From positions 558,001-622,000 of the forward strand of contig JAQFVV010000112.1 of assembly GCA_028023455.1 (NCBI GenBank): DNA of 64,000 nucleotides, given 5' to 3'. The DNA comes from Epiperipatus broadwayi. Lineage: Eukaryota > Onychophora > Udeonychophora > Euonychophora > Peripatidae. The position numbers and the translations under genes were made by a program. This document shows, one piece after another, positions 36,001 through 49,310 of this stretch. The notes under the pieces were generated by a model. The model ran no database searches. It saw only the letters and a list, made by a program, of their open reading frames with translations, and was not told where the DNA came from. Position 1 is the first letter of the stretch, and each line of letters opens with the position of its first letter.

Positions 36001-36375
36001 AAACTGAAAATAATCTTTCTAGAAATGATGATGTGTAAAGTCTTTGTTTTGTTTGCAATCTCATTTTTTTAATATTTACAGAAACAAAATGTGAACATTT
36101 AAAATTTATTTCAGTAGTAAACAAAAATATCTATCAAATGAAGTCAAATTTATTATTTTCAGGTAAGTAATAATTTTATCATATATTTATAAACTAAAAA
36201 TATTCTTTCTAGAAGCAATGATGTGTAAAGTGTTTTGATTACATCCTCATTTTTGTAATATTTACAGAAACAAAATGTGAACATTTTAAATTTATTTCAG
36301 TAGTAAACAAAAATATCTATTAAATGAAGTCAAATTTATTTTTTCCTGATAAATAATAATCATTTTATCATATAT
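36001..36375. repeat. Tandem duplication of ~190 bp
   Basis: Two adjacent copies: TTTCTAGAA...ATGATGTGTAAAG and AATATTTACAGAAACAAAAT recur 190 bp apart with gaps. Confidence 0.88.
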
Positions 36376-36639
36376 TTTATGTTGATGTGTGAGACAAAGA
36401 AAAACATCAGAAATAGCAAAATCTGAAAAGATTAAACCTTTTACTTATAATCATTATACTTTATTCTACTTATTTATCTCTGCCTTATTGCCTTATATGT
36501 GCCAATCTCCTATCTTAACTATTAACTATTTATCACACACTGTTTTCATTATTATTATTAAGGATTCTCATTTGACAATCCCTCACTAACTTCTATTAGG
36601 TCTTTATTTTTATCAAACCTCACATTGGGTATCAAATTG

Positions 36640-36970
36640 TGTACCAGGAACTTACCTCCAATCAAAAAACCAAAGTTTTAATTCAGAAAAAGCTCTTGAA
36701 TTTACTATTCACTTGTATACAAAATTTTATTTTATTCATTTAGGATAAACAAACAATTATACAGGTCCATTATGGATAAAGATGTCACTCTTCAAAGGAG
36801 AGAATGAAATTCAAGAGCAGTATTTCAAAATAACCCAGTTATATACCCTCTGTATACTTATCCAGGGAACCTATTTCCCTTAAGACAGAAATGAACCATC
36901 AAACAAGATGTGATAAATAAATTTATATAATTTTATTGATTTATCATTTAATAAAAGAAAACACATAACA
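36640..36970 (-). repeat. LTR-like block, right copy
   Basis: Partner of 31110-31403. On the - strand it would start TGTTATGTG and end CTGGTACA. Confidence 0.75.
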
Positions 36971-38999
36971 TACTGTAACTGGATATATATATGCATTACA
37001 TTTAAATATCTAATACAGAATTTAAAAGCACAAACTTTCAAAATGCACAAATAACGGATTATTAATTTATTAATATGTTTGATTGAAATATTCTATAGTT
37101 TAAATAAAATATAATAAAAACCTTTTAATTCTAAAAATAACGAGGAGAGTTTTTAATCTGAAAAATAAAAATTACAAACAGAACCTTAGGGCAAAATGAC
37201 CATTAACAAGATGATTATGAAATAGATAAGAATAGAAACAAAAGGCTTGTTTTTCCCACCCAAAGATATAGACACAGACTTCAGTGGAAAAATCCAAGTA
37301 GTCACAAACCCAAAATCTACAAACTCAATGAAATACTGATATGGAATATGTTTGATGGATCTGTGCATTCCAGAGATAAGGTGCCTGAGGACTATAAAAA
37401 GAAAATCAAAAAAAAAATTATTAATTAGAGAATTAGAATTTTGAATTCATTTTGTTGTTGCTGAAAAGTTAAAATAAATGTTGTCACTGTTACCAAAAAT
37501 GTAATCTGTTTAATCGTGCTTCCTTCGGTGCAGCCGGCCGAAGGCAGCTTTCATCTCCATGGATCCCAAGATCAAACCACAGATCCTGTCTTCAGAAATC
37601 TTCATAAATTGTCATAAGTCTTCATAGATCTTCGTCATGAAGGAATGAGCTCGAACAAAGGAAAGTATAATTTATAAATAATTGAAATATGAAATATAAA
37701 CTCTTAAATTTAAAATATTCGAACTTTATTTGTTTCTAAAAATGAACTATAAACTTTTTTTCCTGAACAAACCTGAACTTTATCTTTTATAAACTTTGCC
37801 ATTTTAAACTCTGATCAAAAGTTAACGTAATCTCTTAAATATATTGTAACAATATATAAATATGTCGTTACATTAATTTAAAATAAAAACTTAAAAGTTC
37901 GCAAATAAAAGTAAAAAACAATGCTAAAATTAAAATGTTTGTTAAACGTATATACATTCACACAGATGCCAAACTTTAAAAAATATTTTTTTAAAAAAAC
38001 AAATAAATAAGTATTTGAACGTACTTTTTTTTATAAAAAAGTACAAGATTTAAAAATAAAAACAGGTATTAATTAATGTAATCTGTAAATGGAAATGATT
38101 GTTTATGAATTATCGAAAACCAAACTGGCCCTTGGGCTCTTGTATAATTAAAATGATCTGATGAAAGATAGATAAGAAAATAAAGAGAAATTAGCTTGAC
38201 CAATGGAAGCACTAAGCCTTGGTTCAGACCCTAATGAAAGTGATGGATTAGTGACGTTTTGTTGATTGAATCCGTGTGGATAATATAAAAAGGGAAATAC
38301 AGTTTTTTCTGACAGTTCCAGCATTGTGTGTTTGAGAGATGCGGTAGGATGCACATACCACACTCTATTTAAAAATGAAAAGACTGTGATACCTTGAACC
38401 AGCTATTGCCATCTCCAGAACATTATCTTCCAATGGAGGCATCGCGGGAATTAAAAGCAGAAACCTGGACTCTTCTACCGTGAGCTATGAACTTTACAAA
38501 TTAACAACAACCAAAAAAAAGTAATTAAGAACTTTTGTCATTGATTTTTTTTAAAGATTCAGCTAATTTAAATTTTAAAATGAACTCTTATTTGATTTTC
38601 AAATTAATAATTGATTGTTTAAATATATATAGTTAAGTTTTGCTAAAATCATTTCCATTTTATTATTTTTATTTGTAGTAATATTTATTGTAGAAATTAT
38701 TAAATGCATTACATTTAAGTTGGGTATAGATGTTGCATAGATTCGTTAGTGGTTGATTATGTTGTGGTTTTCACAGTCGATTGGAATATATAGGTCAACG
38801 ATGTTAATGCGGGCATCTTACGATGAATGCCATGGGGCCTTGTGTATTCCCTTTTGCAATTGACGTTATCGGATTGACTTTGTATTTTGATCGGTTGTGT
38901 TTAATTTGGAATGTTTTTGACCATGGAATCTGTGCAGCCGATCTATACTCGACATTATAAAACAAATTGTATAAAAATAATCTGTGCGAACGTATTTAA
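36971..38999. other. Intron sequence with CpG patches and a TATA-like site
   Basis: A CpG-containing patch near 37518-37640 and another near 38400-38500 stand out from the AT-rich flanks, and TATAAAAAGG lies at 38284-38293. Together they resemble parts of a mobile-element regulatory region. No gene recognised. Confidence 0.35.
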
Positions 39000-39905
39000 A
39001 TGTTAAATTTAAGTCGGGCATGAATGGCTATATAGTTTTGTAAAGTTATATTAAGGGAGGGTAATCTTAGGTTATTCATTTCATAGTTGAATTGGTTCAA
39101 TGGATTGGATATATTTGTGTAATTGTAGATATAGTATGAGATCCGCTATGGGCAGGATTATAGATATATGCCACACACCTTCTGTTTGCCTATGGATGGA
39201 TTTGTAAGACGACAAAGGACCGCAGTCCATTCCTATGGAGTTTTATGTTTATTGTTCTACTCGCCAACAGATGTCACATTCCTGTTGGTGGAGAGACAAT
39301 GTCTTCTCTAATTCTACTTACTGATCAGATGTACATTCCTGACAGTATAGTATTTTGTGTTGTCGTATTTTCATGCTACATTGAATACATAAATGTATCA
39401 GATGGATTGGCGCCGGTTTGATTGCGAAATTTGTTGCCTAAGGTTAAATCAGGGAAGAATATTTTCTTTTCAAATGCAGATCTATGTAGTCTATTCATAC
39501 TTGACTATCTAAATAAAATATTAAACTCATTGAAACTTAGTTAAATGTAAAATTAAAAGATTAATAGAAAAATCTAAAATGTTGAATTTATTCCTCAAAA
39601 TTTAAATGTTATTTTATATGTGCGTAAATAAATATTTTTATGTGTTAATTTCTGGCAGTGGCTTTTATTTATTTATATTTAAGATATAAATTAAGATATA
39701 GATTTTTATCTCTGCGTCTCCACTGAGCTAGTGACTTGGGCTAACGATCTGAATATTTAAATAAAGTGGAATCTTAACAGCGTGTATCTGCCTACTCTAT
39801 AAATTTTTCTAGGTTTAAATGCCTAGATGGCGCTCTGTAGAGCAGATATCGTAGTTTGCGTTTAGATTCGATCTTCACTTACATTTCGATCGTTATAATA
39901 TATTG
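39000..39905. repeat. Degenerate ~0.9-kb direct repeat, copy 1
   Basis: Best conserved part: AACAGCGTGTATCTGCCTAC followed by CTAGGTTTAAATGCCTAG, recurring at about 40945-41000. CATTCCTG(T/A)-containing and CTATACTCGACATT-like segments also repeat at matching offsets; a third related segment lies near 38930. Confidence 0.75.
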
Positions 39906-40139
39906 TTTTTTTTTTTCATGTTTAATAAGATCTGTTTGTAATGGGGTGAGGGTTTGCTATTGCAAATGAATTTAAAGATGAAAATACTTATCGTTCTTTG
40001 TGCATTATTAAATTTTAAAAATAGGTTAAAAATAGTATTTGTGAAAAAAAAATAAGTTAAAAATAATGTGTCATTTTAAAATGATTTAAAACCGTAAACT
40101 AAAGATTTTTTTTTTAGAAATAAATTAATAAAATGATTT

Positions 40140-41065
40140 AAATGTTAGTTGAGTGTAGGTGGCTGCTAGACTCATTTAAATATATGTTAGTTTAAAAAGG
40201 GTTTTGATTTCGGACTATTTGTTTCATAGTTGTGTCAATGCTGGTGGAGAGATATATGGATGTTTATATCAATGTAATGTGAAGTGTGTTAGCACCTAGG
40301 GTGACGAGTCCAACTGAATGCATGACCCCAAATAGGTAGTCATATTGTTGAAATGGATGCAGACATATTTCCTGCACCATTGACCCATTCTAGCTCTATG
40401 GATTGAGAAGATAAGTCGGCAAGTTAGGACCGCCCTCCCATCCATACATAGCATTTTCTCTTTATATTACATGCATGATTCTTTCGCCAGATAGAAGTGC
40501 ATTCCTATACTGGTTGAAGCTCATGTTTTCTCCAATAATATCATGCTGTTCAGATGCACATTCCTGTCGACATGATTCTATCCTAACATGTTCACATTGC
40601 ATTTGTTGCTGATATATATCTGGAAGCGAGTGTTGGTGTTGTTGTGGACTTTTAGTCTGGAATCAAATATTTGAAGATCTTTTAAATGTGTCATCTGGGT
40701 AGCTCATCTATACTCAACATTTCTAAGATTAAAAATAAAAGTTAAAACAAATAAAAATAATAGTAAATAATAATGAAACAAACAAATTTTTTTTTATATA
40801 ATTATTTTTCAAGTTTTGTGTGTCGTCACTTATATATATGCATGAATAAAATCTTTTTATTTATTAAAAGAAATATATTTAATAAATGTTTTAAAACTCT
40901 GCTACTCCATGAGCTAGTGGCAAGGGCTGGCAGTCATGATCTTAACAGCGTGTATCTGCCTACTGTATAAATTTTCTAGGTTCAAATGGCCTAGTGGCAC
41001 CCTGTATGGCAGAATACAATAAGATTATATAATTTCACTTCAATTCCCAACTGTTATAATACATA
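40140..41065. repeat. Degenerate ~0.9-kb direct repeat, copy 2
   Basis: Direct copy of 39000-39905, shifted by about 1.16 kb. The 65-aa frame ending at 40970 crosses it without a domain. Confidence 0.75.
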
Positions 41066-41074
41066 AACTATAAA

Positions 41075-42505
41075 AACATTGTGATAATTGACACATATAC
41101 ACAAACAGATATTTACAAGTATTTTGCAACTTTACAATAAATCATTAACAAATATTTTATAATAATAATAAAGTTACTCATAATAACTACATATAAATTG
41201 AAAGTTAATAGCATAAAAAATAATGCAACTTTCTTATTATTTGGACTTTCCTGAAAAATAAATTAACTCATACCATGATATTTCTTTAATGTCAAATATG
41301 ATCATACAAAAGAAAACACATTACTCCAAGGTCATTTAATTAATCCACTTAACTGTTCAGGTGTTTGAAAGCATTTATTTTCTTCTTTATATTCACATTT
41401 TTAGAGAAGCAGTAGTTAATGTTTCCTTAATAGTTTTTTTTTTTTTTTCAAACAAAATCTCTCAGTAGAATATAGACTTCCCAAATGTTTGCATTGAAAA
41501 ATTGATATTACAGACAAATTACATTTTTTAAATAACAATTTGCAAAAAAAAAAAACCATAAATGACTAAATAAATAAAAAATATATTTTTAGCAAGATTA
41601 ATGACTAAATCATATTTCTTATAAATATTTAATTGAAGGTGACAACAAATTTAAATCCCAGGTAAGTGATAATTTTAAGGCAGCTTCTTGGATCTCATTT
41701 CATGTTTAAACTTTTTCATAAAGCATTACCTCCACTGGTTTGACCATAGACAGCTCCACATGACCATAAGCTTCAAATGGACATATGTTAAATTTTGCCT
41801 GCAATAATTTTATTTTGCATTTCTTCAAATTTTGTAAAACAATCACAGTTAAACTTAAATGATTTTTATCAAAATTACCACTGCGTATATTTGACACCAA
41901 AGCTTAACTAGGAATCAATTATATCCACTCAAATATATTGCCTGAATTTCTCATCTGATATTTTAAACAACAAAATGTCCTCAAATCTTTATTCTTATAA
42001 CCAGCTGCTAATCTCAAACTAAAAACTAATTATCACCAAACCCTTTGTTTTTTTGTTAAAAAATTATCACTTCATGGTTTAATTCCACTTCACCTCCTCC
42101 CCCTTCTTTATAATTACATCTATTCAATTAAAAGTTTTGTTCTCTATAAAAAAAATTAATTAACATTCATATTTTTTTTATAATTACACATATTTCAATT
42201 TATAGATTAGCATTGGACTTTATATGATTCTATTAACCTAAATTATTTTCTCTTGTCTAATTATACCAACAAATTTTTAATAATGACAATATTAAAAATT
42301 TCTAATTAACTTAAAATATTTTATATTTGTGATCATAATCAGTGTTTACACACATTTATTAGATTAACATAACTGAAATATTTAAGGATTTTAAACAAAA
42401 TATTTCTTAATCTTATTGTACTATTTTATTTTTTTAATAAAATAAAACAAAAAATGGTAATTATTACAATGCAAAATGTCTCTAGATTGAAAGCTCATTC
42501 TAGCA
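41075..42505. repeat. Dispersed repeat, copy 2
   Basis: Collinear with 31426-33010 but without the adjoining LTR-like block. It starts where the previous direct repeat ends, so two repeat families abut here. Confidence 0.85.
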
Positions 42506-43788
42506 TTATAATAGAAAGATGTAAATCCTATGCAGCAGTCAGAAAATGCTAAGCTGCTTTCAAGATTATAATTTTTTTTCTGTTACACATAAATTTGGAA
42601 TAAAAATACAGTGTATATAATGTAAACTTCATATGCTCTTTTGTTTAACACATCTTAGTCTTTTCTTACTCTGTCCTATGTATGTGGTACTAAGAATTGT
42701 TTTGTAAACTTATAGTTCAATAAAGCCTTTTGAAATTAAAATTATTATGACTAGAAGTGGACTAGTAGAAGATTTAGGAATAAGGTAAATATGAAGAGTT
42801 ACTGAATAGGTTTTTTCTAGTCATAGTACCAAGTTAAAGTATACCCTGGCTTACCACTGATGGGATATGATGAAAACTGACTTTTTTAAAAATGAAATCA
42901 GAAATTTCCATGCATTCTCTCTCTTCAAATTTTTATATATCACAATAAATTCATCTACCTTTTTTATTACTCAATTACTTTTCCAATCCTTATTTCATTC
43001 TTTTTCCCCTATACCATTTTAATAAAATCTACTTATTACTTCCACTATCCTATTTTCATATTCTCTAATTTCACTGTAAAGATCTATAGAAAAAAAAAAT
43101 GTATTTTCACAAATTCTCTTTATATTTAAATTTTTCTATAGTTTATTCTGATTCTCTTTCAACTTTCTATGTCTCCAAAAATATATGTTCAGTAGTGCCT
43201 TAAATATCTCCACATAAATAGCATTATAATCCCAATCCCTATTCCATTTTTGTCTTTATTGAATTAGTGTCTAAATATCCTGTTTTTGTTTTGGTGTTTC
43301 CATACATCTATTTCATGGTTTATATCAATTGAAATTTTATATTACTCCAAACTATAAGACTATTTCTTTTTCTTTTTTCCATCTTGTTTTTTTTCTCACC
43401 TCAATTATTTACCTAAAATATATTTTCTACACATTTATTTTATTTCTATTAATCTATTTTTATTCATATACTGCAAACTTTAAAATATTTTACATCAGTT
43501 GTCACTAGTGACTTCTACCTTCAAACTACAGAAATTGTAGCTTAAATAAAATCAATGATCCTTAAATAGCAGTACAGTTAAAGTTCTGATAATTTTTTAG
43601 AAAATTTACATTTTAAAAATAGAAGTTTACTCATTGCTTATATTATGGCTTCTGAAATTGGTTAAAAGATATTACTGCTATTCCCTGATTTAAACTAGAG
43701 AGAAAGCCTGGTTGTAGTATTAGGTTTTATTGAAGTTTTGCATTAAAAAAATGCCAAAAGTATTTGCAGATAGCACAAAGCTGAAACC

Positions 43789-43791
<3 letters not shown>

Positions 43792-43844
<53 letters not shown>
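43792..43844. repeat. (AT)n microsatellite
   Basis: An uninterrupted alternating AT run of about 53 bases. Confidence 0.95.
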
Positions 43845-43848
<4 letters not shown>

Positions 43849-45180
43849 TATATTGTAACCATATATTTTAGCATAAAATATAATCATTGATGTAACTTAT
43901 TAAAAAATTTCTCTGTCTTCTTTGGTGATTTGATTGGCTTGGTTTGCACTTTGAACAGATTACTCTCTTATATTATTTTAATAAATTTAAATTTGCTTCG
44001 TTCCATCTCCTACTTCATATCAGAATGTTTAACTTTTTAAAAATTTTGACAACACATTAAACTTGGTAAAATAGTATTAAAATATAATATTTTATTTTTA
44101 TTTGTTTAAAGTGATCTTAAAAATTATTTCTATTGAATTAAAAAAAAAAAAAACCATTTGTTCAATTAAAATAAATTATTAAAAATAAATACAGTAATTA
44201 CGTAGGCGTCAATGTAAAAAAAAGAAAAGAGCGCGAATTTAAGAGGAGATCGTCTGTTAGTTTGTTTTTGGAGGGAGAGAAAAAGAAAAGAAAATGGTAA
44301 AAGGCAAATGGTGTAAATTTGATAAGCTTATTTTAAAATAGTTAACAAGTAAACGGATTACTACAAATTTTCTATAAACGTAAAAATAATATCGTGGTAT
44401 TTAATTATAAGATGAATTGCTAAATTTAAAAGTCTGTTCAAGTCGGCTGGCCAAGTGGATCAAATCACCGGTAATAATTTCCCAATATTACATTTAAAAT
44501 GTTGGAGCTTCCCAGTTTAAAAGAATTAATTGCAAGAATTTGGTATGTTTTAAAATGTTTATTGTTCTACAATTTGGAAAAAATTAAATAAGTATTTTAA
44601 TTACAAAAGTTTTATAAATATGAAAATTTGTTTTTTAAAAAAGAAGAAGTTTAAATTAAAGTAAAATGTTAAAGTTATCAACATAGTTTAATATTTCCGT
44701 TTCAAATTCTAATAAAAATATAGTATTGATTGATATTTAACTTTATAATGCCAGTAATATATTTGCTAATTAATTTGTTTGTCATTTGGATAATAAACAG
44801 TCTTCAATAATTGATCAAAGCTATTTTCTAATTTTATCGTCAGTTTGGAATGATTAAATTAATTGCTGTAATTATTATTCCTAGATTTAAGCGTGGATAA
44901 ATAAATATTTAGCATGGATGTGATAAACTTGGAACATTTTGATAGAGAAATGTAGAAATTAATAACTTATGAAAAACATTTTCATTTAAGTTCTGCGAGT
45001 CATGTCTTAAAATTGTTTCATGTTTATGGAGCCATGTAAACTCGTTAATCTAATAGTGATTATAATAACTAACAAATGGATAAAATTGCATGTATGGAAT
45101 TCAACTATAATTATAGCTATTACTTCGTACATTTATTGTTCGACACATCGTACATGGATTTCACGGATCATATTTGTCGT

Positions 45181-45300
45181 TATAAAATGCTATACAATCT
45201 AATTTGTGACACACACACCTGCTAAAATTCATGTACTGAACTATAAAATGCTATACATTTAATTTATATCACACACACACTTGTTAAATTTTATGTATTT
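45181..45300. repeat. 61-bp tandem duplication
   Basis: TATAAAATGCTATACA followed by a CACACACA run occurs at 45181 and 45242. Confidence 0.88.
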
Positions 45301-45737
45301 GATGAATAATTCATTACTTTAATTTTACCGTTATATGAACTTGCATGTGAAGTTCATAAGTTATATTTTATTAAGTTTAAATTAATAGGGGTTGAATAAA
45401 ATATTTATTCAAGAGAATAGCGCTTGCGAAAAGCTTGAAAAGTACTAAAAGGAATTTATGAGATGTATCAATTTTTCATGAGGTATTTTGTGAGTCTTTC
45501 CAGATTTATATTCCTATACTAATATTACTTATATTGTATTACACATGTTTTATTTTAAGCAAGATAAGTTAGTACATTAGTTGTCCTGATTAGTGTAACA
45601 TTTTATTATGCAAGAACCCAAATTTGTTAAAGTGTTAGTGTTTTATGAATGATCAGAATAACTGAGGGGGATAATTTTGCACTTTAATGTGAAGTAAATA
45701 GTAATGTTGTTTTAGAATGTTAAAAAGCATTAATCTG

Positions 45738-45910
45738 TGCTGGTGGTTAATCCGCAGATTATTTAATTGCCATTTTTGTATTTTACATTCATTCCAGCGC
45801 TGGTGGTTAATCCGCGGAATTGTGTAATTATACGTATTACTTTATGGTGGTGTATAAATCCACAAAGCTTTTAGTATTATTTAATTCCTATGTGTAGATG
45901 AACGCATCCA
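45738..45910. repeat. Short imperfect palindromes repeated at ~50-60 bp
   Basis: GCTGGTGGTTAATCCGC occurs at 45739 and 45799. Related GTGGTG...CCAC and GTGTAGATG...CATCCACA palindromes follow near 45846 and 45892. Each can fold on itself. Confidence 0.7.
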
Positions 45911-47269
45911 CAGGAATATGTTTTACTTCATAGATATAAGTTGGGCAAAGTATTTAGTTAATCTGCTAAATCATCTTCTTCCATTTGTAAGCATAATTCA
46001 TAAGTTAGATCATCAAATTGTAGCAGGACATTCTTTTCAAGTTACTTCATAATAATTAACTGTCGGTTGATTATTATTTACCGGAGTGTAAGTTTAAATT
46101 TTCACTTTATTTAATAGCTAAATCCTACAGATATAATATTATTTATTATATTATTATAAGTTTACGGTATGGATTTATTGAATCTGGAAATGACGTTAAA
46201 TATTTCATGAGTTGATGTTGAATTTAGTATAATTTGCTCAGGATTCATTATATCAAATTGAAATAAGGTATGATTAGGTTCTTAAAACCGTACCTATGAT
46301 ATGTTATTGAAGAAAGTCAATGGAATTATAATTTATTTATTTTATTTGTTTATTTATGTTTTTAATTATAACATTGGAATTAATTACTTATTATTCATAA
46401 ATTTGTAAATAAACGTTGATTTATAATTAAACTTACTGTGCCGTTGCTATGTGTCATTTGTAAAATCAGAAATCATAAACCTTGGATGGAGCATACATGA
46501 AGTACATACTATTGTCAACATGATATAAAAGTTTAGTAATATTTTGAGAAAACATTTGGATGCTTTTAGTCTTTGGTAGTTTATGATGTGGGGGGTACAA
46601 TAAAATCCCATTTACCTTTTCCATCATTTTGGCTTTGCGTAGTTGATTCTAGTATACAATATAAATTGATTGTTAAACCTGTAAACAGATTTACCAAATA
46701 ATGATATGATTGAATATACTTACTTAACATTTTAAATTGTCATTTGTCAGTATAAAAAGAGTCTCAGTGATATAGTAAATTATAAAAAGAACCCAAGTAT
46801 TTATGTTTATTTATTGCAAAGCTTTACCTAGACTAGCATTTTGTATTAAAAATCATATAGATGGTTTAAAATTTCATAATATTATGTATTTCCACAAATT
46901 ATGCCATCTTGTACATGGTCAGCCATCGGGTCTCATACAATAAAAATCGCAAATTAAGGTTTGTAACATAATAACATTGCACTTATAATTTATTTACTGT
47001 ATTTTATCATCCTACTATGATGGGTCTTCGCGGTACACCCTGGCTGCGATCAAATTAAATCATAAAAAGTTTATGTAGATCATTAGTTTGGTCTGTGGTA
47101 AGTTGCTCTAGATGTTGGTTGTGGTCCTTGGTGCATAAAATAGATAGCATAATATGCTTTTGGATACAGCTCTTAATAGCTGACATTGTGTAGCGGGAAG
47201 TGATCAGTGATCGAGGTTATGATTCTCAGTGCACTTACGTTAAGGAGTTGGGACAACAATCGAACAGTT

Positions 47270-47271
<2 letters not shown>

Positions 47272-47303
<32 letters not shown>
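47272..47303. repeat. (AT)n microsatellite
   Basis: Alternating AT run of about 30 bases. Confidence 0.95.
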
Positions 47304-47304
<1 letters not shown>

Positions 47305-47737
47305 TGGTTGTTGCATCAAAAGCATAAATAAGTCACTTAGTTTGTATTCATTCATCTGAATAAGAAGATAAGAGAAATTCAATAGTTCATATCATAAAAA
47401 ATCCAATTAGCTTCAACCACAAGTAATTTAGAATCTTATGAACAAATTAATTGTAATTTCTTAATTTACAAATTTGCATGAGCATCCAGAAGGAAGAAGT
47501 AGATAGGGCTTCACACCACTATTCATCTCATTGACATCTATCATCATTTAAAGTCTTATATATGCATTGAGGTAATGCTCTAACTAACTAAGCCATCCTG
47601 CCAAAGATAACAGTCAGGAGAAATTTTATATACTTATCTATGCAGTTCCTCCTGATTTCTCCACTTTTTCCTAATAGCAAAGTTGATTAGGGGTTTTCAT
47701 CCATTGTCATGTAAGCAGTTTCTTTAAATTCTCTTCA

Positions 47738-47960
47738 TTGTATCCTTTCTTCTCTATCCAATATTTTTGTATTATTCCAATTGAACATATGTTCATTGAT
47801 ACATACATGTCCTGCTACCTTGGACATAACTGTTTTCTCACTTCTAATCATCAGTTTGGGTTTTTGCAAACACTTTCCAATGGGATGACTGGTCTCACCA
47901 ATATATGTTCTTCCACATTCACATATTTCATAGATGCATTTTTTTTTTTCAGAATTTCAA
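47738..47960 (-). pseudogene. Penelope-like GIY-YIG endonuclease remnant
   Basis: On the - strand: KCIYEICECGRTYIGETSHP with the YIGET core and a Cys-x-Cys, then VAGHVCINEHMFNWNN and TKILDRE. Such endonucleases nick the target DNA. The frame ends early (TAA/TGA soon after EEKRIQ-like residues) and lacks the closing LNR segment. The + strand frame at 47738-48031 is its antisense shadow. Confidence 0.85.
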
Positions 47961-48179
47961 GTTTAGGCTTTATAGATGTTAGAATTCCTTATAGTGGTAT
48001 GGCTCTGGAAAGCTGTTCTGTATTATACTGATTTCAGATTTTCCTTAATTTATCTTATTTTTTGAATGTATAGGTACACTACAATACAATAATTTTTTAT
48101 TTTGATGGTTCTTTTTGTTGTCTATTTAAGGTTTTCTTAATAACGGCTGATAGATAATCATTTTTCATAAAAGCTTGTT

Positions 48180-49310
48180 CTATATATATCTTTTTTTTAA
48201 ATTAATGGTTTCTGAACAATCTTCTTTTGCTCTGTTCCACAGTGATAGTATAATTCCATGTTTTGTGTTTCTGGTGTGATTGGATGTGTAGGCTAAGTAT
48301 TTTCTTCTGTGTGTAGGTTTTTGGTAAACTGTAGTTTTGATTTTGCCATGAGAGAGTCTTGTCACAACAACATCTAAGAATGTCAATTTTTGTTCTTGTT
48401 CTGATTCTATCATGAATTTAATTGAAGGGAATATGTTTCTAGAAAGTTTGTAGCAGTGCTTCACTATGTGGCCATACAACAAATGTATCATCTACATAGT
48501 GAAGCCAAACTTAAGGTGGATATTGAGTAGTTTTTATGGCTGTGGTTTCAAGTTTTTCCAGGTAAATATTGCTAATCAATTATGACAATGGTAAGCCTAT
48601 AGCCATTCTTTGATTTTGTTGGAAGAATTCTGTGTTATATTGAAAGTAGATTGTTTTTATGTGGAATGTTAATAGTTCCATTAAATTATCAATAGGAAGA
48701 GCTGTTCTGGTTTGTAAACTATTTATCACCATTTAATCTTTTCCTTACAATAAACAATGCTTCTTCACATAGTACCTTCATGAATAAACTTTCCACATCA
48801 AAACTTACAAATAAGTCATTTTTTTCCAATTTTTGTATTCTTGATTAATTCTACAATGTGTCTAGAATCCCTGACAAAGAACTGTGTCCTCTTATGCCAA
48901 TGGACTTAGAACTTTGAGAAGAAATCTTGACAAATTTTGGTAAAGTGAATTTCTAGAACTAACAATAGGTTTTAAGGAACATGATCCTTATGGATTTTAT
49001 GAGACCATAAAGATGAGGAATTTTTTCTGAAATATTATTTATTTTGCTTTTTTCTGAATCAGTGAAGTATCTGCGATGATTTCTGAGTAATGCTTGTAAC
49101 TTTGTTTCCATACTCAGTATCAGTGTTTTTGCCACTTTTTTATATTGCCCTGCTGTGAGGAGTTCTTGTATTTTGTTGTCATAATCAGTTGTATCCATTA
49201 CAACTGAAGCATTGCCTTTGTCAGCAGGAAGAATAATTATAGATTTATTTACTTTGAGAGATTTAATAGCCTTCCTCTCACCATAGGATATATTTAACTT
49301 CAATTTTTAT
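48180..49310 (-). pseudogene. Penelope-like reverse transcriptase remnant
   Basis: Seen in order on the - strand: KSIIILPADKGNASVVMDTT (the hallmark ILPADKG...VVMD segment, about 49230), DLFVSFDVESLF (motif A with Asp, about 48805), QRMAIGLPLS (motif B, about 48610), HYVDDTFVVWPHS (motif C, both Asp, about 48490), and IKFMIESEQEQKLTFLDVVV, then YQKPTHRRKYLAY. This is the conserved layout of Penelope-like RTs. Frames shift between motif B, motif C and the FLDV segment, so no protein can be made, yet the catalytic Asp codons are intact. Confidence 0.9.

Larger units (their letters stand above)
31110..36970 (-). mobile_element. LTR retrotransposon with gag-like coding (probable)
   Basis: Two similar ~300-bp blocks (31110-31403 and 36640-36970), both running TGTACCAG to ACA on the + strand, lie in direct orientation like LTRs. 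On the - strand, TTTGATACCCAATGTGAGG directly inside the right block resembles a tRNA primer-binding site, and gag-like coding lies downstream at 34.3-35.2 kb. No pol was recognised between gag and the left block. The 5-bp flanks (CATAG and TACTG) do not match, so the two LTRs may not belong to one simple insertion. Confidence 0.6.
42506..47572. other. Mostly gene-free intron sequence
   Basis: AT-rich; holds the microsatellites and small tandem repeats listed separately. A short patch near 44205-44290 has several CpG, and TGGCCAAGTGG at about 44448 matches box A of a tRNA promoter without a matching box B. Confidence 0.45.

Noticed and set aside
44445-44520. Possible tRNA-Ser-like sequence starting GGCTGGCCAAGTGG
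   Set aside because: Box A is excellent but no box B or acceptor stem pairing follows at the right distance.
47738-48031. 97-aa + strand frame
   Set aside because: Antisense of the GIY-YIG remnant.
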